Shown: positions 43,931 to 55,566 of the stretch, piece after piece
Position numbering within the stretch: position 1 is the first letter of the stretch
Layout: each line of letters begins with the position of its first letter
NCBI GenBank assembly: GCA_950022295.1
Contig: OX465601.1
Coordinates: forward strand, 72,177,501-72,241,500
Reading direction: 5' to 3'
Length of the DNA stretch: 64,000 bases
From: Bromus sterilis
Lineage: Eukaryota; Streptophyta; Magnoliopsida; Poales; Poaceae
The notes under the pieces: generated by a model
What the model was told of the DNA's origin: nothing
Seen by the model: the letters and a program-made list of their open reading frames with translations, nothing else
Database searches by the model: none
Position numbers and translations under genes: made by a program

Positions 43931-45563
43931 TGATGACGAGAGAGTTGACAGGTGCAACACCTCTCCTGGTTGGTTACCCCAAGTGGAATGTGAGATGTAG
44001 GATAACGACAAATTTCCCTCGGTGAAGATACCAATGTTTGTCTCCAGTAGGACTCCGGAGATGATAAATAGGTCTCAACGACACAATTGACGTGGACCTT
44101 CACACAACACAAATAACTTTTCTTCCCAACGAGTACAAAGAGGTTGTCAATCTCTCCGTCCTTGCTGTTCACAAAGGATCAACACAACGGATAATAATGG
44201 TAGCAGCTAAAGAGTAAAAACAGGAAAGTAAATGAGCGTGTAAACAGTAATGAGAATATGGACCGGGGTCCCGTGATGTTCACTAGTGATGTCTCTCTCC
44301 CAAAAGACGATAAGACTGCTATGCGAGGTAAACAAATTATAGTCAATTGACAGGATTAAAAACGCACTGCAATGCTAACTATATTACAAAGAAAGGAAGA
44401 GGCTCAAAAGCATGGGCGGTACGCCAAAATAAGTAGACCGAAATCCAACTGCATCTACTACTAATTATCCACCTTGAGATGCCTATCCAGAACACCTCGC
44501 TGGTATTAAGTTGCGAGCCCCATCCAAAGTGTAAACCCAAAGCAACAGACAACTGCAATAAAAAGCACCTTGCGTAAAGTAAACAATCCTTGCAACCAAG
44601 GTTACAAGCACCGTTGTTTTCCCCCTTGTGGCAACAAAACATCCCCTAACTCATGTTTCTGTCACTCAAGCGTGTCATCGGGGGGCATGAACCCACAATC
44701 GAGCATAACGTTCCCTCTTGGAGTCACTACCTACTACTTGTCCAAAGCAATAAACAGCAACGGATAACATGCAAGAGTTACTTAGGAACAAAAATATAAA
44801 AGATAAGAACCAAATATATTACTCTATCACAATCTGAACATAATCTCATAATCCATCAGATCCCAGCAAACTCAGCATAGCAACAACAGAAAATTACATA
44901 GGTGCCTCGATCATGTAGGGGAGCTCACGAGGACTAAACCATGAAGAACAAAGAGGGGAGGAGAACATCACATAGCTAATGATCACGGACCCATGGTCCA
45001 AAGGAAACTACTCATGGCACATCTGAGAAGCGTCCATGGTGGAGGGGAAGCTCCCGGAGGTCAATCCTCCCTCCGGCAGGATGCCGGGAAGGGTTCTGCT
45101 GGCGCTCCCGATCTTGGAAGCGCGGCGGCGGCACAGAGGCGAGATCGCGAAAAAGGGTTCTATCTTCGGAGGTTTCGCGTCACGGGGAATAAATAGGCGA
45201 AGGGGGCAGCCAGGGGCCCCACCAGTGGTCCAGGCGCCCCCCTGGCGCAGCCAAGCCCTAGGCCGCGCTAGGTGGCCGCCTGGGGCCCTGGTGGTTCCCA
45301 CCTGGTCCTGCTTTGGGACTCCGGAAGGTTCCTTCACGCTGATTTTTTATCTGATTTTTCCCGAATTTTTGGAACACTTTTTATATGGGGGAAAACTGAA
45401 ATAGAAAAACAGCAGAAAACAGGAACTGGCACTGTGGTGCACTGAGTTAATAGGTTAGTCCAAATATGATAAAAAATGTATAAAAGTGTATCTAGATCAT
45501 AGAAATATCACACAAAACATGCATGGAGCAAGCATAAATTATAGATACGTCTGGGACGTATCA
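43931..45563 (-). mobile_element. Family C solo LTR with 5-bp target duplication CCCAC
   Basis: 1633 bp. Read on the minus strand it starts TGATACGTCCCAGACGTATC and ends ..GTCATCA. CCCAC occurs on both sides (43926-43930 and 45564-45568). An LTR alone with an intact duplication is the product of unequal recombination between two LTRs. It contains the blocks shared with 8984-9717 and 46665-48309. Open frames at 44993-45404 fall in the GC-rich leader and are not genes. Confidence 0.85.
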
Positions 45564-46664
45564 CCCACAAGTGTAGGGGATTGCAACAGTCTTCGCGGGT
45601 AAGAATAACCCAATTTATTGATTCAACACAAGGGAGCCAAAGAAAATTTATAAGCTTTGACAGTGAGTTGTCAATTCAACCGCACCTGAAAGATACTTGC
45701 TTGACAACAATTTATTAGTAGTAACGGTGTGAGGGAAGTAGGGGTGGCAAAGCGATGAAAGTAAAAACAACAAAGTAAAGTAACTTGTAACAATAAGGAT
45801 TAAAATACTTTAGACTAGGGGAATGGATGGTTGGGCGCTGCATGGATGAGAGATAACATGTAATTAGCATGGGGCAAGGAACACAAAAAAGTAATGATCA
45901 TCTAGGCAAATATCAAACATTAGGCATGTATCCCAAGGTAGTTGTGCGTGCTTGCAATAAGAACTTCGCACAACATCTTTTGTCCTACCATCCCGCTACC
46001 AACGGGGCCAAAAGGAACTTATGGAGATTAAGGTGCTCCTATCAAAGAGCACCAGAACAAAGCTTTAACAATCAATGGATAAATGGAATCCTCAAATTAT
46101 AGTCCACCCCCTTTGGTGTCCCAAGCTATCACTATTGGGATCGCCGGTTCCGGACTATAATAGGTGCATACAACTCATAGATAGGATCAAGAACACAAAT
46201 ATATTCATGAAAACATAAAGGGTACAGATCTGAAATCATGGCACTCAAGCCCAAAGTGTCAAGCATGAAGAGTAACAAGTAGTAGCAAAGATTGTAAACA
46301 CCATAGTAGATGATAGGCAACATGCCCCCAATAATCTGACGAACTATTACATGATCTAACTCATCCAATCTCCACCATGCCCTTCACCTACAGCAGGGAA
46401 TTACTCACACAATGGGGGAGACATGGAAGGATGATGGAGTGGCGATGGTGATGATGATGGCGTCAATTTCCCCTCACTGGAGGCCAAAACAACTTCTAGA
46501 TTAGCTCTCCCGGAGAAGAACAGAGGTGGCGGCGGCTCCGCGATGAGAATTGGAGTATCGACTTCTGTTTTAGGGTTTTCTCGTCGGGGGTAAAAATAGG
46601 AGTCAAAGGGGGGCACACGGGGAGGTCCCACTGGACCAGGCGCCCTGGTGGATGATAGCGCCCA
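45564..46664 (-). mobile_element. LTR-type fragment, minus strand (family E-like)
   Basis: Continues the sequence interrupted by the solo LTR. It has the 'cacaagtgtaggggat' start, the 'cgccggttccggactataat' tail block, and a GC-rich leader with 'agggttttctcgtcgggg' near 46572. It resembles 1-1395 in layout. No coding domain. Confidence 0.5.
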
Positions 46665-48309
46665 AGATGGCGCTTCTCGTTGGCTACCCCAAGTGGAAGT
46701 TTGAGATGTAGCTAGTTGAAAATTTCCCTCGGTGAAGATATCAAGGTTATCAAACCAGTAGGACTCCGAATGCTACAAGTAGGTGTCAACGGCGCCAGAG
46801 ATTAAGTTTCCTAATTGAGACAAGTTGACGTGGACCTGCACATAGAAACAAATAAGTTTGCTCCCAACGAGTTCAAAGAGATTGTCAATGTCTCCGGCCT
46901 TGTCGTTTACAAAGGATCAAACGCACAGGATAAATATAGTGATAATTGCAACGGAAAGTAAAATAAAAAAATAAAGTGGAGGTGTAAACAGTGGTGCAAA
47001 TATGGACCGTGGTCCCATGATGTTCACTAGTGATGTCTCTCTCCCAAAAGACGATAAAATAGCTAAGCTGGATGAACAAATTACAGCTGGGCAATTGACA
47101 GAATTATAAACGCACCGCAATGCTAATTATGCTACTGGAAAGCTAGAGGCTCAAAAGTATGGACAGCACGCCAAGACAAGTAGACCGAAATCCATCTGCA
47201 TCTACTCACTAATCATCCACCTTGAGATATCTATCCAGAACATCTCGCTGATATTAAGTTGCGAGCCCCACCCAAAGTGTAAACTCAAAGCAACAGACAA
47301 CTGCATTAACAAACTTTGCGAAGGTAAACAATCCTTGCAACCACGGTTACAAGCACCGTTGTTTTCTCCCTGGTGGCAACAACACATCCCCTAGTCTCAT
47401 GTTTCTATCACCCAAGCGTGTCATCGGAGGGCATGAACCCATAATCGAGCATAACGTTCCCTCTTGGAGTAACTACCTACTACTTGGCCAAAGCAATAAA
47501 AAGTAACGACGAACATGAAAGAATTACTCAAGAAAAAAATATAAAAGGTAAACCAAATATATAACTCATCACGATCTGAACATAATCTCATAATCCATCG
47601 GATCCCAACAAACACAACATAGCAACAACAGGAAAATTACATACATGCCTTGATCATGTAGGGCAGCTCACAAGGACTGAGAATTGAAGCACAAGATTGG
47701 AGAGAAGACATCACATAGCTACTGGTCATGGACCCATGGTCCAAGGGGGACTACTCACGGCACATCCGGGAAGTGTCCATGGTGGTGGAGAAGCTCCCGG
47801 AGGTCAATCCTCCCTCCGACAGGGACCCGGGAAGAGGTCTTCTGGTGCTCCCGATCTTGGAAGTGCGGCGACGGCGGAACAGAGGAGAGATCGCGATAAA
47901 GGGTTTCTCCTCGAGGGTTTTCTGGACGGGAGGTAAATATAGGCCGAAGGGGGGGGGCGCTAGAGGTGGGACCCTCCTCCCAGGCGCCCTGGTGGCGCTG
48001 CCAGGGAGGGGGCTGCGCCACCTAGCCGCCTCGGTGCCAGGTGCCCCCTGGTCCACCTTTGGGGCTCGGGAAGCTTCCTATACGCTGATTTTTATATGAT
48101 TTTTTCTGGAATTTTTGGGGCTCTATAAATTTGTGTAAAAACCTGCAACTTACAGACATCAGCAGACGAAAACTGGCACTGGGTGTACTGAGTTAGTAGG
48201 TTAGTCCAAATATGTGTAAACATATATAAAAGTGTAGCAAAACACATAGCAATGTCACATATAAGGACATGGAACAAGCAGAAATTATAGATACGTTTGG
48301 GACGTATCA
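46665..48309 (-). mobile_element. Family C 3' LTR
   Basis: About 1645 bp. On the minus strand it begins TGATACGTCCCAAACGTATC at 48309, preceded by a purine-rich tract (aatttggggatgt), so it is the 3' LTR of an element whose interior lies at higher coordinates. It shares all landmark blocks with the solo LTR at 43931-45563. The left (outer) terminus is mutated. Confidence 0.75.
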
Positions 48310-48989
48310 ACATCCCCAAATTTAATTCCTGCTCGTCCTCCAGTAGGTGAATGATAACACATATAATTTCTGTGGTGACATGCTAACACACATATAAGAA
48401 CTTCAAATTAAAGCAAGTAAGATGTGCAATTCAAGTCAAGACAATAACAAGCAAGAGTCCATATCTAGTATTGAAACTAGTAAAGTATGAACATAAAGGC
48501 GCAAGAGCTCTCGCTGTCCGTGACTCAAAGGTCTCCAAATGGTGTTTGCGTGCAAGAAGTGGGAGATGGGTTTAGAGAATAAAAATAATATATAGTTTAA
48601 TTGAGAACTCAATCTACTAAAGTTTGACACTTGGTCTCCTTCGGGATCTTATTTTGACTCATCCCCAGACCACTAGTCATGTACAAGTCAAACTAATCCT
48701 CTCCCTTTCGACTTTGAGCACTCATGCAATAGATGAGAGCGAGCAAGATACGTTGGCACTTAGGATGGCAAAGAGAAAAATGATGGGGAAGGAATACAAA
48801 AAGGTGTGAAAGGCTCACATCAATGAGGACAATCATAAGCGAGAGAAAGCTAAATGATAGATATGATGTGAGGAGTAGGGATTGCCTTGCAACGGATGCA
48901 CATATGAGCTAAGGTAAGATCTCCAATGGAACTAGTGGGGTGCATCCAACTTGCTTGCTCATGAAGACCTAGAGCTCATTTGAGGAGGC
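48310..48989 (-). mobile_element. Family C internal remnant, non-coding
   Basis: About 680 bp between the two C LTRs. The end next to the 3' LTR is the polypurine tract and 'gaggacgagcaggaattaaa' block that precedes this LTR family in Triticeae. No gag or pol domain remains, so the interior is deleted or the element is non-autonomous. The open frames at 48436-48630 and 48624-48809 are not recognised. Confidence 0.6.
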
Positions 48990-49462
48990 TGATGCTAACT
49001 CCTCGTTGGTTACCCCAAGTGGAAGGTTTGATATAGTGTAGCAGCAAGATTTCCCTTGGCAAAGATACCAAGGTTGAGTGTCTCCGTAGGACTCCAAGGT
49101 CGACATGTAGGTGGTGAAGTGAACAATGGCGCCGTTCACAACCTCAGGTTGCTTACTTCACCTCGATCTGCGCACACAACAAATAACTTTGCTCCCAACG
49201 AGTACAGAGAGGTTGTCAATCTCTCCGGCCTTGCTGTTTACAAAGGATCAATGCGTCAGATAATAGGTAGGGATAATTGCGACTGAAAGTAAAAGCAGGA
49301 AATAAATTGAGCGTGTAAATAGTTTCTGAAATATGGACCGGGGTCCGATGATGTTCACTAGTGATGTCTCTCTCCCAAAAGACGATAAAACAGGCATGCG
49401 AGGTAAACAAATCACAGCTGGGCAATTGATAGGATTACGGGCGCAAACCAATGCTAACTATG
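48990..49462 (-). mobile_element. Family C 5' LTR, split by family A
   Basis: Begins (lower edge) with TGATGCTAACTCCTCGTTGG and matches the end of the other C LTRs up to 'caatgctaactatg', where family A sequence starts with TGTGACGCCCCC. The remainder lies beyond the window. Confidence 0.75.
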
Positions 49463-50493
49463 TGTGACGCCCCCAATTTACGATCATGTACAGTAATCAT
49501 ACACGCAAGGTAAACGATCGAGATCAGGGACTCACAGTAAGATATCAAAACACAACTCTACGATAAAAAAATACAAGCTGTATAATATAAGCCAGGGCCC
49601 ACGAGGGCTCGAATACAACAGCTCGAGAGCACAAAGTTAGCGGAAGGAATAGTATTTGACTCAGACCCAAGGTACACATGATTTGCCTTAAGAAGGCTAG
49701 CACAAAAACAACAACGATCGAAAAGGTGAGGCCTCCTGCCTGGGAACCTCCAAACTACTCCTGGTCGTCGGGGATCTCCATGTCGTAGAAGGCATCGGGG
49801 ATCTTCACGTTGCGGTGGTCGGCATCGAGGATCTCCTGCTCCTTGACGCCTCGCGTCTGATTGCAGCAATCCGGGTATGTAAAACAAAAGGGGGAAATAA
49901 AGCAAGGGTGAGTATCTAGCATAACCGCGAGTCTTATGTCCGCTACTAGGCATTTATGCATTATGGTGGACTGCAAGGTAGAAAGTCAGAATAAGGATGA
50001 GAAGCTAGGCCTATCCAACGAGTCTTGCAGCACAAGAAGAGAACAGCCAATAGTTGATACAAAGCATAAAGTAATAATGCAACATAAGTTGCTACAACAT
50101 TGTATAATAGTAAGTTGTAATAATTAACAATTATTAATGCCTCCGAGTATCCTTCCTCGACTTCCCAGCGAGGAAGAAAACCCGGAACCAACAGTTTAAT
50201 AGTAGTAGTTTGTATTAGTAGGATCCGGCTTCAACATAAAGCGCCCTGTTATTGTGGACACGGCTATTCGAATAGATTAAACTCCCTGCAGGGATGCACT
50301 ACTGTTCAGCCTGCACGCTCGGATCTGCAGGGTGGCGTATACCTTGTTAGGGAATACCCCACCGAAGCTATCCGACACGCCGCAGCCCATCCTAGGCTCA
50401 ACAGAGAGGTCATCCACCGGACTAAATCCTATGCGCTCAAGGGTCTAGGTCCCTCACCCTTCCACGCTCCTGCACAGTGCGAGTCTGGCCGGG
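49463..50493 (-). mobile_element. Family A LTR, minus strand, first part
   Basis: Reverse complement of the 3' half of the LTR at 4975-8983: it starts TGTGACGCCCCC and shares 'tgtacagtaatcatacacgc', 'cgaggaagaaaacccggaac', 'tgtggacacggctattcgaa' and 'ctgcagggat'. It is interrupted at 50494 by family B and resumes at 61048. Confidence 0.85.
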
Positions 50494-53368
50494 TGTAACA
50501 GCCCAGATTTCACAAAAATTAAAATTTTTGTTTTCGGTGTGAATTGCTTGATTGTCTGATTTGTTTGCGGTGTTTGCATCCCCGATTTATCGGTCGGCGA
50601 TTATTTTCCCCCCTCTTATCTCGTATCGGACGGAGACCGACCCTTGCCACCCTGACGCTCGACCTTTGCGACACCGGGTTTCACCCGATCACGTCGTGAA
50701 AATCGCACGAGACCAGCCGCAACCAACGGAACGAAAAAACCCCGTTTAATAATTAAACAGGATATTTTATAGCGCGCCGGAAAGTGTTCACGGAACGGTT
50801 CCAGCGCGAGGTGTACGCCGCCGGCTCGACGCGCTGATCGCGCAGTTCGAAGTTTTACCCGAATCGGATGTGCTAGGCATAGTAGCCGGTATATCTCCAG
50901 GGTCGTATTTATAAAATGCCGCATGCACTATTAGCTGGACCCCCGGATTTCCCTCTTATCTTCGGATTCTAGCCCACCCAAAAACTGGACCCGAAACGGG
51001 CCATTTTGTGGCCCAAAATCCTCCCCAAACACCCGCATGCTATTTATAGCAGTGCTACCCCTACCATATTTGGGAAAACCCTAGACAACATGCCTCCAAT
51101 TTCGTGCCTCCCACTCCCCCGCCGCCACATGCCACACCACCAGCAGCCAGCCAACCCCCATCTTCAGATCCAGATCAGGCGCTCCCGACCATCTGATCGA
51201 GATCGGACCGCTCCGGTTCAGCCACGTCACCCAAGCTGATCCCCTGCCCGAGCACCCGAAGCCCCCAGCCAGCCCGCACCCAAGCTCCTCCCATGGAGGC
51301 TCTCCTCCACGCCCGTCGCCGGAGTTGCCCCAGCCGGTCACCGCGATCCCTAGGTCGCCTCCCTTCTCCTCATCTTCTCCTTCCTCCCTCTCCTCACCTC
51401 TCTCTCTGTTTTTTCGCAACGCCAAGCCTCCACCATGAACGCCCCCAAGCTCGGGCCGCTATGGACGCCCGCTCCAGGAGCTCGTCGCCGGCCCCAAGAC
51501 ACCGCCGGCCGCCGGATCCACGCCGCGCCGCCCGCCTCTGGCCTTCCCCGTCGCGCTCGTTCCCCTGCCTCCCCTCGCTGGATGCCGGCCGGCGAGCGCC
51601 GCCGCTGCTCGGTCCTGTCCAGGACGAGCACGAACCAGGACGGTTCGTCCCAGCCCCGCTGCACCCGTGTGGGCCGGCCTCCCCCGCAAGGTCCAGCGCC
51701 ACTGCCTCCTTGGGCCAGGCCCATGAGGTGAGGCGCCTAACCCCCTTTTTTTTCCTTTTTTTTGTTTTGTTTTCTTTAGTTGCTGCGATCGGGCTCGGCC
51801 CAGTACTGTTGGCCCGATAGTTTTTTTTCCTTTTCTGTTTTTATTTATTTTTGGCAGATTGTGTAGTATTTTTGCAACGGCGATAACTTTTTAACGGTAG
51901 CTCGGATCGCGACGCATAAAACATGAAACTTGCTTAGAATTTTGTCTAGTTTAATAAAATGTTGTTGTTTGCCATGTTTGACTTTGTTTACATGCTGTTT
52001 ATTTGCTAATTACATCGCATGCCACTGTAATTTGTTTCTTTAATAAATTTTTAACCGTTGCTCGGTTTAAAATGTTCTTTATATGTAACTTGACTAGAAT
52101 TTTCTGTAGATTGTGTTTTTGCTGCTCTTGCTTGCTAATAAAAATAATAAAATATTGTTTAGGGCAAAACAGTACCAAATGCAATAATTATCGTGGGGTC
52201 CGCAATAGTTTGCCATGTCTAGGATTTCACCCCACTTAAATTGACTAGCTTAGGTAGTTTATTTATGCTTCACCTCTTTCCATGTATGTGTGATATGCCA
52301 TGCTTGGGTGCTTCGCCATGTTAACAACTTTGTTGATCACCTGTAGCTCAGCAACTTGAACCACCGTAAACGTGCAGTATTCGTCGTGTGTGACCGATAC
52401 CCCACTTAAACTGTTAGTAACCGTCCTCGACGATAGATCCGTATCGCGTTGCCGTGTCGTGTGATGTCTTCTTGATCTTGTGTTGCCCCGTAGTAATAGA
52501 GTGCTTGCTCGTTGATTGCTTTCCAGTGTTTACCGTCTTGTGTGCTCCCGCGTGTACCTTCGGAGAAATTGCGAGCGTGCGATCGACTACACCTTCGGAA
52601 CCCGACTTATCAACATGCAAGGACTATGCATTACTTATGATCCATTCTATTTCAACCAGTAGTTTGCATGATAGTCTAGGTTAGATTCGATGTTTGATCC
52701 TACCAAATGTTTACAGCCTCTTTCAAACCGATACAGCCATGTCCCTTCCCAGCAAACCTTGTACAACTATGTTACTATTCCTCGTTGCTCAGCCCCTGCT
52801 TAGTATGCATGCTTAGGATGCTACGATGTTACCCTGTTACTCCTTGGTTTGGGATATCACATTATTATTATTGTTGTTGATGATATGATTATTATAATGT
52901 TGACTGTATTCGACGAAGGATGGAAGGTCTAGGCTATCCCGCCCCGACGCTTTGTTCCATTCGAGTCACTTAGGATCCGAGTTCCGGGTATTGGTTTTAA
53001 GACTGAGCGTGCCTAACCGCGTGTGGGATTTTATGGGGTCCCCTTTTCTTACCTATCTAGCTTCAAACATTTCTAGAGGTGGCCCAAGCTGATTTACCAT
53101 TTGAAAACATGCATATATATCTTGTCGGGTCGCTCCTTGCAGACATCTTTTAAAACAACTTGGGCCAGTGGAGACATGGTTTCTCTGTTGGTCCACCCGA
53201 TCAGCTAGGACCCAGTTTCCCATGTGTGATTAACCGACAATCCGACCTGCGTCATACGGAAGAGTCCGATCCGAGAGCGTGGCCGGCTTTTGGATTGGGT
53301 GTCGACTCCCGGGGGGTGTGACATCCTGGCTTAATAGGAATGATAGGCTACTCATATCAACAAGGTGC

Positions 53369-53472
53369 ACCTTCTTTTTCGGGAGCCCAGATCCAAAGAA
53401 CTCCAAAGTTAAGCGTGCTTGGCTTGGAGCGATTTGAGGATGGGTGACCGACCGGGAAGTTGTTCCCGGGTG
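53369..53472 (+). ncRNA. 5S rRNA-like segment in the Cassandra 5' LTR
   Basis: Contains AGAACTCCAAAGTTAAGCGT, GCTTGG and GGATGGGTGACCGACCGGGA, which match the 3' two-thirds of plant 5S rRNA, including the internal RNA polymerase III A-box and C-box regions. Between them the sequence departs from true 5S rRNA (ggcttggagcgatttga). It is a retrotransposon component and not a ribosomal RNA gene. A second copy is in the 3' LTR at about 53791-53894. Confidence 0.85.
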
Positions 53473-53790
53473 CGCACGAGTGAGGACAAAGTGCGCAGGA
53501 AAGACTAGTGTTGGTCTGTGGGGACAGTCTAGATCCCGCCAGGCGTACGCCGGGAACCGGTGGATGTGGCCGGGGCGTTACAAATGGTATCAGAGCCGAC
53601 CCTTGCGGTTATACGGGCGTGTGTGGGTCAGTGCGCGAACATGTGTGACATGTGTCAGCACTGGACGCACAGACGTGTGCCAAGAGGGAACGTTCCTTTG
53701 GGCCGATGAGGACATCGGTTCCTGTGAGTGGGGATGTATGTGACATCCTGGCTTAATAGGAATGATAGGCTACTCATATCAACAAGGTGC

Positions 53791-53894
53791 ACCTTCTTTT
53801 CCGGGAGCCCAGATCCAAAGAACTCCAAAGTTAAGCGTGCTTGGCTTGGAGAGATTTGAGGATGGGTCACCGACCGGGAAGTTGTTCCCGGGTG
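53791..53894 (+). ncRNA. 5S rRNA-like segment in the Cassandra 3' LTR
   Basis: Second copy, with a few changes, for example GGGTCACC in place of GGGTGACC in the C-box region. Confidence 0.8.
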
Positions 53895-54965
53895 CGCACG
53901 AGTGAGGACAAAGTGCGCAGGAAAGACTAGTGTTGGTCTGTGGGGACAGTCTAGATCCCGCCAGGCGTACGCCGGGAACCGGTGGGTGTGGCCGGGGCGT
54001 TACAGGGGGCCACCCGGATTTGTTCGTTGTTAGTTAGATGGACCTGTCCTTTCGGATCTCTCGGAACTAAATCATAAAATGGTTGCCTATAATGGGTAGC
54101 AACTGAGAGTGATGGGCGTGCGTGCGGAGCCTTGTAATGGGCAGTTGGTACACCCCTGCAGGGTTAAATCTTTTCGAGAAGCCGTGTCCACGGTTATGGA
54201 CGACTTGAGACCTACTCCTTGTTCATAGACAACAACAACTGAGATAATCTTAATATAACTTGATCAATGTGTGTGCGCCTTGACTGCTTCTTCTTCGTCG
54301 GGATGCGAAGAGGAGGACAAGGATAGGATAGGTGTTATGTTTGCGTAGTAGGTGGATAGCAGACTTGTTGGAGGCGATTCCTCATCGAATGCTTGGCTTC
54401 TTATCTTACTCTATAGATCGTTAGCCACTTCATAAATGCTAGTGCGGAAGCAACCTCACCACTTACCTCAGCCTTACCGTAAACTACTAGTTGTCCTAGA
54501 ATGACGAGTGATGAAGTCCTTGCTGGGTCAGTAGACCACTATAGTTGGATGCTGAGTACTTCTGTACTCATGATACTACCCCCAAACTCTTTTCAGGGTT
54601 CTTGATCGACAACAGGTATGGTGATCGACGTTTCACGTGGAGACTCGACGACGACTAGTTAGGCGGATCCCGGCGGAGGGCCTGGACCCGTGTGGTTATG
54701 GGGATCGATGTTTTCTCTTTGCCACTAGGCATTTGCTTGTAGTCTGTACCCAGACATGTATCTTCTGCTGTTATATTGTATTAAGGCAGTTGTATGCCGA
54801 TTGTATGAGATGTTGTATCCTTGTATCTGTAATGTTGTGATATCATGTTGGAAATCCGGGACATATGGCTATGTCATATGTCGCGGTGGGACCGATATGT
54901 GCTTCGTCCCAGGATTTGGATGGAAACATCTAGATCTCGAATAGTACCGCATATCGGGCCTTACA

Positions 54966-55566
54966 ACTTGGTATCAGAGCCTTACCGACCGTAGGATCCC
55001 CTCTTTGGCCGAAGTCGAGTCTAGACAAAAACTATTTTGTAGTTACTAAGTTAGTTGTCGGAGAGTAGGATTCTTTTTACTCCTTACCCTTGCTCTGGTC
55101 AGGACAAGTGTCGTAAGTGTTTTAACTCTCGCCTTATCCCCTTCAAAACATTAGGATCTCGAGAGTGTGGAGTTCGGAATAGTTACAATGCTCTGCTCGC
55201 GGTGTATTGTCTCGATTCCGATCTCAGGTTGGGAAATCCTGTAGTACCTTTAGTCTGTCCAACTCTAGTTTACATCTTGGTCATCTGTTGACTTCAGTCC
55301 TCTTGCCCAGTATCCTCACGATTTCAGCGAGAATGCTTCCCTTGATCGTCACTTTCAACTATCATTCTTCCTTTTGATCTCCCGATGGTTTCGTTTTCCG
55401 ACGTTGCCGTCTCTCTACGGAAATTTATCTTGACAGAAGTTCGACGTCGACATGGAGCAGAGTCCCTTGTTGGTGGTGTTGAAGATCGTCGACACTCTTT
55501 TCTCTCCCCCTCTCCCCCAGATCGTCTTGGATCTCGGGACGAGATCCCTTGTTGGTGGTGTTGTAT
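54966..55566 (+). mobile_element. Family B interior (0.6 kb, non-coding)
   Basis: Primer-binding site TGGTATCAGAGCC at 54969-54981 (methionine-tRNA type). There is no gag or pol. A duplicated 'gttggtggtgttg' word occurs near 55468 and 55551, the second just before the 3' LTR. A clear polypurine tract is not obvious; the bases before the LTR are 'ttggtggtgttgtat'. Confidence 0.8.

Larger units (their letters stand above)
53317..54004 (+). mobile_element. Cassandra TRIM retrotransposon, complete, TSD GGGGG
   Basis: 688 bp. LTRs 53317-53582 and 53739-54004 (266 bp each) start TGTGACATCCTGG and end GGGGCGTTACA and differ at only a few positions. The interior is 156 bp: primer site TGGTATCAGAGCC at 53585-53597 and a purine tract 'gtgagtggggatgta' before the 3' LTR. 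The 5S rRNA-like segment in each LTR identifies Cassandra. GGGGG flanks both sides (53312-53316, 54005-54009), although the site is a G run. Confidence 0.93.
50494..54965 (+). mobile_element. Family B 5' LTR (contains a Cassandra element)
   Basis: TATA-like TATTTATAG at 51041-51049, then a GC-rich island of about 51080-51730 with a long open frame from ATG 51293 (175 codons, Pro/Arg/Ser-rich) and antisense frames. A long AT-richer tail follows. No known domain. The Cassandra insertion at 53317-54004 splits 'tcgactcccgggg' from 'ccacccggatttg', which are joined in the other LTR near 60075. Confidence 0.9.

Noticed and set aside
51293..51820. 175-codon frame repeated in the other family B LTR (58066-58665)
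   Set aside because: Presence in both LTRs follows from LTR identity and is not evidence of selection; reported only as an observation on the GC island.
53369..53472. Functional 5S rRNA gene
   Set aside because: Only part matches 5S rRNA and it lies in both LTRs of a small retrotransposon, which is the Cassandra design.
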